64,000 nucleotides of DNA. Source: Thysanoteuthis rhombus (lineage: Eukaryota > Mollusca > Cephalopoda > Oegopsida > Thysanoteuthidae). The notes under the pieces were generated by a model that had not been told where the DNA came from, did not search any database, and worked only from the letters and a program-made list of their open reading frames with translations. Made by a program: the position numbers and the translations under genes. This document shows, piece by piece, positions 57,163 to 64,000 of the stretch. The stretch's first letter is position 1, and each line of letters starts with the position of its first letter. The stretch covers positions 76,942,142 to 77,006,141 of the forward strand of contig OY735202.1 of NCBI GenBank assembly GCA_963457665.1. The letters are read 5' to 3'.

Positions 57163-57864
57163 AAATTAAGAAAGGTATCCATTTGCCCAACAAGCAGGGA
57201 AAGCACAAAGAACTGCGGGGTCCAATTTCTTGGGGCCACAGGTTCACAGCCAAGGTTCATAGAATCTTATATAAAATTAAATTTTATCATAAAATTTTGT
57301 GTAGGATGCGAGGGGTAGGGGAGCTTGGGGGTACCCAATAGGCAACAATTGGTCCAAATGTCTTTTAGCCCATGACGTGCGAACAAGTGATGAAGACAAG
57401 GTCTACCTGTTACTATCAATCATTTTATCATCTCCCTTAATAGATTGTTGCTCTTTATCACAACTTTCAAAGTCTATTACCCCCTGACCATCAGACTGAG
57501 TAGCAAAGGGTTGTCATACCTGAATATTCCAAAATGGGGATCTATGGCATCCTGCCCTCTCTTTGATATTGGCTTTACCACTGTATCATCCTCGGACATT
57601 CAGCCCTTAAGGATCGCATCCTAATTTTGATTAAAAAAACAAATAAATATCAAAAAAAACTTTCACGTACCTCACCCAGATGTTTTGTGGTTTGACATGC
57701 AGGTCCTCTCAACCACGTATTTTCCTTATTTTTTAGAATAAGGAAACATGTTACGGGTAATTTCTTTGAACCGTTTTACTTGATATGTCACTTGAAAATT
57801 GTTCTCTTCAAGTTGGCTCCGCAACTAAATTTTATGATTAAGTATATTTTTGTAATTGTTCAAA

Positions 57865-58121
57865 ACCAAAAACTGTCAAAACAGGTTTCCACAGTTTCCA
57901 AGTTAGTTTGGCTGGCTGTTTATGCATAAGTATGTCACGTGTGCAGTCCGCACCAGAAGAGAAAAAAAATAAGTTTTTGAGGGGGGTCGATTTGCAATGT
58001 AAGTTTATGTTCAGTCTGTTTTGTGGTCACTTGTTATTTTTTTAAATGCAAACTTTTTTGGTAAGAGAAGAAATCTATTCATTGATCACCCCTTTTTTCC
58101 AATTTTTTATTGGTCATCACT
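57865..58121 (+). mobile_element. MITE-A copy 19, internally deleted
   Basis: ACCAAAAACTGTCAAAACAG through GGCTGGCTGTTTATGCATAA, then TTTTTGAGGGGGGTCGATTT and ATTCATTGATCACCCC; parts around the CTAGACATAAT and right end are lost. Confidence 0.8.
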
Positions 58122-58138
58122 GATACTTTAGTTTATTT

Positions 58139-58385
58139 TCTATTTATACTAAGTATAATTGACACACTTCATTTGGAGGTCATATACAGGAGTAATACTG
58201 TACAATAACAATACTGTACGTTGTACTTGGGAGCTGTACAGTTCTTCTCATAAGTATTTGAACAAGCATAAACACTGTGTGTTCTGGCTATTTATCACAT
58301 TTTTCTATCCATGTATTTGTCTTGTCTAAGGATATTTAACTGACCAGTTTAGCAATTCTTCCAGATAACAATGTTAGTTAACCTT
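58139..58385 (+). repeat. 245-bp repeat, first copy (second at 59539-59790)
   Basis: CACTTCATTTGGAGGTCATA, AAGTATTTGAACAAGCATAA, TTATCACATTTTTCTATCCA and TAGCAATTCTTCCAGATAAC recur at 59565, 59670, 59705 and 59765. Each copy lies downstream of a plus-strand MITE-A. Confidence 0.75.
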
Positions 58386-58890
58386 TCCAATCTTCTTGCT
58401 GATTGCTTCTGAATTAAGTTTTTTCCAAGATAGAAAAAGAGATTCTCAGTTTAGTTCATTTAACAACTCAATGATGGAATAAACTCCCTGGTGAGCACAA
58501 TCTCCAATCTTTTTAATCTCATCTTAGTCTTCATTTTAAACCTGTTTTAGTGTTTCCAACTTTGACAATTTCAACATCAACAGACTATTTCAATGTGTTT
58601 TCATTGGTCATAATTTTGAACAGTCTTTCTTAAGCTGACCAAAAATAATGAAAAAAATTCAATTTGAATTTTTTTTCCTGAAATTCAGCCTTGTGAACCA
58701 TAAAACATTTATAAATGCTATCCTGGTTCTGCTGATTGCAATAAAAATTGGTTCTTCTTATGGCTTGGTTTTGAGAATTAAAAATGGGAACCTCACATTC
58801 CCATTTTCAACTCTAAAAACCAAGCCATACATACAAAATTTCTGTTTGTTACAATATCTATGAGCAGTACTGTTTATTCATACAGACATA

Positions 58891-59291
58891 TTAGAAACTG
58901 TCAACCAAAACTGTCACCAAAGGTTTCTTCAATCTTTTAGTCAGTCTAGCTGGCTATCTATCTATCTATGTGTTATATGTGTAAGCTGCACTAACGGAGC
59001 AAAAAATTTAGATATTTACTCCCCACTATAAAAAGTATTTTTTTCTTTCAGATTCCCCTCTTCTCAAATAGGATTTTAGGAGAGGGGTACAATTTAGAAA
59101 GCAAGTTTATGCTAAATTGGTCCCTGAGTTCATATTTGTCATCACTCACACTTGTCTATTTTGAAAATTCAGATTTGTTAAGAGATCACTATGAAAGGAT
59201 TGAGGGATGATTTATTCACTGATCACTAATCTGCCCGGACATGGCATGTTGTCAAAAGTTGTCGGTCTGGAGATGGTTTCTATTTAATGAC
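58891..59291 (+). mobile_element. MITE-A copy 20, full length
   Basis: TTAGAAACTGTCAACCAAAA to GATGGTTTCTATTTAATGAC. A (CTAT)n expansion sits in the GGCTGGCTATGTATG box. Confidence 0.9.
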
Positions 59292-59538
59292 TATGAACAG
59301 AACAGTAAAATATTACACTTCTACAAATAATGTGAGATCTTTTAATCAAAATATTCTTCCTCTGATTCCACAACCCTTTTTACCCCGCATAGGTTTGAAT
59401 TGAAAATATCTCATCTCTATAAATTTCTCTCCCCTGGTAATATTGAGATGCAATATCAAAATTATTACATCCATTGGTTTGGCTACTACGTTTTGTATTT
59501 ATGTGTATTTTTTCTATTATTTATGATTCTTTTATTTA

Positions 59539-59790
59539 TTTATGATTCTTATAAAGCATAACTTATACACTTCATTCAGAAGTTGTATACAGGAGTTCAG
59601 ATGATTGTCTAGCTGTAATGTGTATCATAATTATGAGCAATACTATTCATACAGTATTACTAATGAGTATTTGAACAAGCATAAACTGTGTTTCTTGTTT
59701 ATGATCGCATTCTTTCCATAGAGTGTATTGGTCTAGTTTAAGGCTATTTAGCTAACGAGTTTGACAACTCTTCCAAATAGCAATTTTTCA
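59539..59790 (+). repeat. 245-bp repeat, second copy
   Basis: Diverged counterpart of 58139-58385, including GAGTATTTGAACAAGCATAA and ACAACTCTTCCAAATAGCAA. Confidence 0.75.
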
Positions 59791-59860
59791 AGACTAAACT
59801 ATTAAGGTACTTCATGCCTGAATCAAAATGTCCCAGAAGGCTTCTAAAAGAGATCTATGG

Positions 59861-59862
<2 letters not shown>

Positions 59863-59921
<59 letters not shown>
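59863..59921. repeat. (TA)n microsatellite
   Basis: About 29 uninterrupted TA units. Confidence 0.9.
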
Positions 59922-59924
<3 letters not shown>

Positions 59925-59959
59925 AGGAGGGTATGTGGGGTGTAGGAATTAACAACATG

Positions 59960-60420
59960 GACAATGAAATCAGTGAGCCCAGTGCAAACCCCATTTGAGG
60001 CTGTTTACATTCACTCCTATCATGCCCTTGGAAAAGGCATTAATCCCCCCCCCCCACAGCTATTGATAAAATAGTTTGGTAGAGTGGGCTTTTTAGCCTT
60101 GGGAGGGCAACCAATCTAGGAGAAGGATAACTCGAATTCAAAACCGGGGAGTGTAGCCCCTCTAAGGTAGTTGGATGCCAACTTTGACATCTTCCCGACA
60201 GCTCCTGCAGCCAAGCTGATGCCAAATGTATCATACTTCACTTTCTTTTGGACTACATCAGCAAGGTCATGAGGGAGATACTGTCAACTGGGCACTTCAG
60301 GATCTCCATACACTTCGCCCAGGCTTACATCCTGGAGAAGTCTCTCTAATGTTCTATATGTAGAGTTGGTGCTCGGGACCCACAGACCCCACAGCTCTGG
60401 GGGTGCTATATACCTGAGGA
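59960..60420 (+). mobile_element. SINE-2 copy 3, head truncated
   Basis: GCCCTTGGAAAAGGCATTAA, GGCAACCAATCTAGGAGAAG, CAGCTCCTGCAGCCAAGCTG, TTGGACTACATCAGCAAGG and TGTCAACTGGGCACTTCAGG match the family. It is the longest body in the window and extends past the part kept at 21.4 kb. A C-run lies at 60047-60056. Confidence 0.75.
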
Positions 60421-61052
60421 ACACCATGAAATCTGAAGTATGATCTAACAAAGTAATCTAAAGAAAATAATCTAAAAAATAAAAAATAATCTTCAACAAA
60501 TTGCCCGGGGGGGGGGGGCAGTTTGACCTACATACTGCCACTGATAAGTCAAAAGGGTACCCAAAGGGTTAAGAGGCAAGGAAATTTGGAAAACCTAAAT
60601 ACTGCCCCCCCTTGTTGACCCTTTTTATTATCAAATGAAAGGCTTAAAATCCTTGGTAAAATGATAAGCAGTTCAGGGGGGGGGATAGGCAAGGTGAAGA
60701 TGGTAGAGTGTCTAAATATTATCTTGAGTGTCTCAGCTGCGTTTGTTTTTTCATATTTCCTCAAGGACACACTCCAGTTGTGGGTGGCTTAGTGACATAC
60801 GTATCCTCTTGACTACTTATTTTACGTAAGCCCTTTGTCTCATGACAAGCATTGGCCAGATATTTTGAAAACTGGGTTTGTAGACCCCTTGGGGTTCAAC
60901 AAATAATGCTTTGGGGTCTGCAGAAGTGTTCCCTCTGAACTTGACATTACGCATCTTATAGGAGAGAAACAACACCACCCATTGCACAGTAATCAAAAAA
61001 CATAATTATTGTTCACAATAATGTCCCAACCAGTCAGCCTTGAGGAGAGATC
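60421..61052. other. No gene seen; poly-G runs
   Basis: Runs of nine or more G at 60507-60518 and 60676-60684 interrupt low-information sequence. Confidence 0.45.
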
Positions 61053-61145
61053 TTATGGCACCTGGTATTTCAAGATGGTCATCCATCCAAGTCATGACCA
61101 GGCTCCACATCGCTTAATTTTGGTGGTCTTATGAAAACTGGTGCC
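61053..61145 (-). repeat. 5S rRNA-derived sequence (pseudogene or SINE3-type head)
   Basis: The reverse complement aligns with the 3' three quarters of eukaryotic 5S rRNA: GGGCACCAGTTTTCATAAGA for the GATCTCGTCTGATC region, TTAAGCGATGTGGAGCCTGG for the internal control region, then TCATGACTTGGATGGATGAC and TTGAAATACCAGGTGCC. Many changes exclude a functional 5S gene. 5S-derived SINEs (SINE3 class) are known; no body was identified here, so pseudogene remains possible. Confidence 0.8.
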
Positions 61146-61320
61146 CCCAACGTGATTTGACAGTACTTCTTGATCACTTATGGATTACAGTTTTCCTTTT
61201 AATTTTTCCATACAGTGACACAATAAGTTTATAATGCCCTGATTACAACTAGTCCATTGGCTCATCTTCCCTAGTATACTGACCTAGGGATTAATTTTTT
61301 TTTTGTTGAGATTACATATT

Positions 61321-61752
61321 TGAAACAGTCAATCAAAACTGTCACTCAAACTTCCACCGTTGGTTTCTCCAGTTTTCAAGTTAGTCTGGCTAGTGTACTA
61401 TATATCTATCACATACACAAGATGCACCAATGGAGTTAGAGGGCTGAAAATTCAAACATTTACTCTTTATTATGTAGACAAGAAATTTATTTTTTGTTTA
61501 TTGAAAATTCCCCCTTAAATAGGTTTTTAGTAGGGGGGGTTCAATTTGCGAAGGAAGTTTATGCTATGCTGGTCCCTTAATTCGTGTCTGGCAGCATTCA
61601 GGCTAGTTTCTGAAAAATTGTGACTTTTCAGTGATTACTTCCTGACAAAAGGTGTAAGTTATTCATAGATAACCTCTTTCTTCAATGTTTTAATTAATCA
61701 TCCCCAACACGGCATGTTACCTAAAAACGTTGATCACATGACTGAGCAAACC
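61321..61752 (+). mobile_element. MITE-A copy 21, near full length
   Basis: GAAACAGTCAATCAAAACTG to GATCACATGACTGAGCAAAC, with all blocks in order, including GCACCAATGGAGTTAGAGGG and TTCGTGTCTGGCAGCATTCA. The right-end TTTCTA is lost. Confidence 0.9.
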
Positions 61753-61789
61753 TGTTTTAAAAAATATCTATTATAGACTTTCTATATGT

Positions 61790-62060
61790 CTGGTAGAATT
61801 GAAGGCTATGAAAATGAGCACTTGGAAATTTCAGAGAAATAGATTTATATGTTGTTCAACTACAGTGCAGATGATTCCAAATAAAAACTGGATAAAGAAA
61901 CACCTCCAACTTTCAAACAATTCAGAAAAAAGTGAAAATCATATCTGGTCTCTGGAAGACTTGCAATTTTGTGTTAGGTGTATGTAGCAATATGTTGTTG
62001 TATGTATTTGACAAGACTAATGTAGATTACTCTAGTGTGGAGTCCCCTCAGGTGCAGGTG
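61790..62060 (+). repeat. Repeat sharing its right part with 29340-29700
   Basis: GTATTTGACAAGACTAATGT plus AGATTACTCTAGTGTGGAGT and CCCC correspond to the 29.65-kb copy; the left parts are more diverged. Confidence 0.5.
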
Positions 62061-62452
62061 GTGGGAGAGGATAAACAGAGCAACCCATCTCTGACCTGAT
62101 CCACTTACAGAGGGTGAGGTGGTTTTAAAGTTGGAGCCTTACAGACAATAAAGAATAATGGTGTTGTACAATTGTTTTATGCAACCCTAACTTTATGTAT
62201 CCTTATCAAAAGATGAAAAAAATCCTTTTGCCCCCCACCTGGATATGTAGCAGTGGATGCCCATAATGGGGCCTAATTGGAAGCCACTGGTCTAATTGAC
62301 TTGATACCCAGCTGTGGTCTTCGAAGGGTTAAATGAGTTGTCAAGAATGTTTCAAAAGGTAGTGTATATAACTATACAGTTTCTTGTGAACAGACTGCAA
62401 GTCTTGATAGGTTATTGCGAAAATTCTCTCTTTTTCCATACATTTCTTTTTC
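62061..62452. other. No gene seen
   Basis: Mixed DNA with an AATAAAGAATAATGG tail-like word near 62148, possibly the end of the preceding repeat. Confidence 0.4.
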
Positions 62453-62880
62453 AACACTGTTAACATAGGTTTCTTCAGTTTTCAAGTCAGTCTTACTGGT
62501 TATGTGTCATACTTACAGACCCCAACGATGGAGCTAAGGGGATGAAAAATTGAACATTCATTACTTAGTACGTCTAAAAAAATTTTTTTTTGTGTTTTTT
62601 TAAATTACTCCCTTGAATAGGTTTTTAGTGGGTGGTTCAATTTGCAATGTAAGTTTATGCTATATTAGTCTCTTAGTTTGTGTCTGGCAGCATTAGCCCT
62701 TGTTTTTTTTATGAATTTAGAATTTTTTAGTGATCACTGCCAAACAAAAAGCAAGAGCAGAAACTCAAGCATTTATCCATACTTTTTTCAATTTTTTTAA
62801 TTGATTACTCCCAACACAGCATGTTTCCAGAAGATATCAGTTGCATGCCAGTTTCTATCGAGTGACCAACCGGACCGGTT
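62453..62880 (+). mobile_element. MITE-A copy 22, near full length
   Basis: CAACACTGTTAACATAGGTT to CCAGTTTCTATCGAGTGACC plus AACCGGACC. It keeps CAATTTGCAATGTAAGTTTA and GTTTGTGTCTGGCAGCATTA blocks. Confidence 0.9.
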
Positions 62881-63127
62881 TAATCTATTTCTTTCCATCT
62901 CACTTCATTTGACAACAAGACATCTTTGTTTTGTTCTTTCCAGTGTTCCACATTGTTCCACTTGTGCTGCTTTTCTATTTATATCTTTTATTCCGTCCCT
63001 TGGGCTCCCAAGTCCCTTTCTCCTCCCCAGCCGGACTCCACAAATAGGTGACCTGAATAAGCATCAACCAGTGACAGGTAGGAGAGGATCACATGATATT
63101 CCAGATTTATGTAAATGGACTAATTTC

Positions 63128-63352
63128 AGGTCCTGGAACTTGTTTAAAGGTTAGTTGAGCCAGGTTGTTATTGCCTCACAATCCAGGCTGTCACTTTTGG
63201 TACACTTATACCAAATTGCTACTTTTGACTTGTTTTGGTACATTTCGTACAAATGTTCGTGCAACAGGTCCTAGAACTTGCTTAAAGCTTATTTGAGCTA
63301 AGATGTAACCTCACAACCAAGGCTGTAATTTTTGGTTTGTTTGTACCAAATT
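63128..63352 (+). repeat. 138-bp-offset direct repeat
   Basis: AGGTCCTGGAACTTGTTTAA at 63128 and AGGTCCTAGAACTTGCTTAA at 63266 start parallel units that both run through ACCTCACAAYCMAGGCTGT to TACCAAATTG. Confidence 0.8.
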
Positions 63353-63731
63353 GATAGGGAGTGTATGTATATGTGCTAGTATGTATGTGTGTGGTGGGGT
63401 AGTTTGGTACTTTTAGCAATTTCTTTTCAAATCTATATTTTATATCAGGAATTCTCAAAATAGGGTACTGAATCCTTTGATCACTGGGTGGGGGGTTGCA
63501 GAAGTATTCGAAAATCTTTCTTTGAAGAATATTCATCAAACTCAAGTTTTTCTTTTGTTTCTATTCAGAAATGTACTCCATCAGGTTCTTAATTGTAAAT
63601 TGGCTCAATGCTATTCACTAAAACCTATCATAGATTATGAATATGTTTCTTTATATTTGATACTTTTTATGGATACATTTGCTCAAATCCATATGGAAGC
63701 CTTAATCACCATTAATCAGAATTGGTAAACA
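63353..63731. other. No gene seen
   Basis: A GTATGTGTG-rich word precedes AT-rich DNA; open frames here lack support. Confidence 0.4.
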
Positions 63732-63840
63732 AATTGCCATAAACTGCGCATGTACCAGAACTAATTATCTAAAAATCATCCAGAACTATCCAAGAAAATG
63801 GATCTTTTATCTAAAATTTTCTCAAAAAATAGATCCTTCA
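63732..63840 (+). mobile_element. MITE-C copy 4, left-end fragment
   Basis: GCATGTACCAGAACTAATTA, TCTAAAAATCATC and GGATCTTTTATCTAAAAT match the left part of the family; it stops inside the AGATC array. Confidence 0.75.
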
Positions 63841-64000
63841 TTGAGAAGCTCAATGTAGTTACAATGTAGAACAGCTTCCGAAAAGCAAAGATGAAAACAA
63901 CGTCTGAAAAAGAGTCAGACTCAGATTTGAGAGGGAAAAAAAAATGGGGAGTTCAAATTAGACAGAAGTAAATATGTCAAAAGGAGAATTTCCGCTACAA

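Noticed and set aside
1-64000. CRISPR arrays, prokaryotic operons, phage or plasmid origins
   Set aside because: Nothing resembling them; the tandem repeats lack unique equal-length spacers and the DNA has eukaryotic SINEs, splice sites and transposons.
1-64000. Integrated virus or LTR retrotransposon
   Set aside because: No reverse transcriptase, integrase, capsid or long terminal repeat motifs were recognised on either strand.

Overview
The window is AT-rich eukaryotic genomic DNA: long non-coding stretches, dense microsatellites, decayed DNA transposons and tRNA-derived SINEs, with no bacterial-style genes, operons or ribosome binding sites. It fits a large, repeat-laden invertebrate genome. 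I favour a mollusc, possibly a cephalopod, because of the repeated GGGAGATAACT and GGGAAGTAACT words, the long (TA)n and (AAT)n tracts and the SINE content. That is inference; the sequence does not name the species. Apart from fragmentary transposases, almost every long open frame is a translated simple repeat.

The dominant structure is one short transposon family, called MITE-A here: about 430 bp, ends carrying GAAACYGTCA-like inverted repeats, no coding capacity. I count 22 full or partial copies in both orientations. Four other inverted-repeat families were recognised. MITE-B is piggyBac-like (TTAA plus CCC...GGG ends; 12.9, 13.2, 22.4 and 25.4 kb). MITE-C has GAATCA-NN-ATAGCCCA ends and an internal AGATCT-rich array (15.6, 39.9, 45.4 and 63.7 kb). 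A GTTGCCAAC element lies at 27.75 kb and a pogo/Tigger-like element at 46.6 kb. Decayed transposases are a mariner (0.16-0.83 kb, joined into a MITE-A copy), a nearly full-length Tc1-like element on the minus strand (52.1-53.1 kb) and a Tc1 scrap (47.4 kb). RNA-derived repeats are a SINE with a tRNA-Met-like head (28.5 and 11.4 kb), a second SINE (21.4, 24.9 and 60 kb) and a 5S-rRNA-derived copy (61.05 kb, minus).

Host-gene evidence is sparse but real. On the plus strand there is a well-bounded internal exon (22930-23091) and a well-bounded terminal coding exon (53461-53667). An optional exon between them (33503-33584) has compatible phase, so the window may hold the 3' half of one long-intron gene. 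Separately, an ATG-bearing exon ending at 33695 and an exon at 37981-38221 are phase-compatible and would encode a 92-residue protein with a C-terminal hydrophobic segment. Weaker candidate exons or ORFs lie at 9.3, 10.8 (minus), 14.2, 18.1, 24.6 (minus) and 41.2 kb. None could be assigned to a known family by eye.

Region by region: 0-5 kb MITE-A and mariner; 5-9 kb minisatellites and a (TA)n-centred palindrome; 9-16 kb tandem units, MITE-B, a G-rich patch and MITE-C; 17-29 kb transposons, SINEs, the internal exon and a foldback hairpin between two (TA)n tracts; 29-33.5 kb simple repeats and a 330-bp palindrome; 33.5-38.5 kb possible gene start, a complex satellite array with embedded trinucleotides, and compound triplet repeats; 38.7-48.9 kb MITE-A pairs and a 1.15-kb polypyrimidine tract; 51-54 kb Tc1 element and terminal exon; 55-64 kb the densest MITE-A cluster, a SINE and the 5S-like copy.
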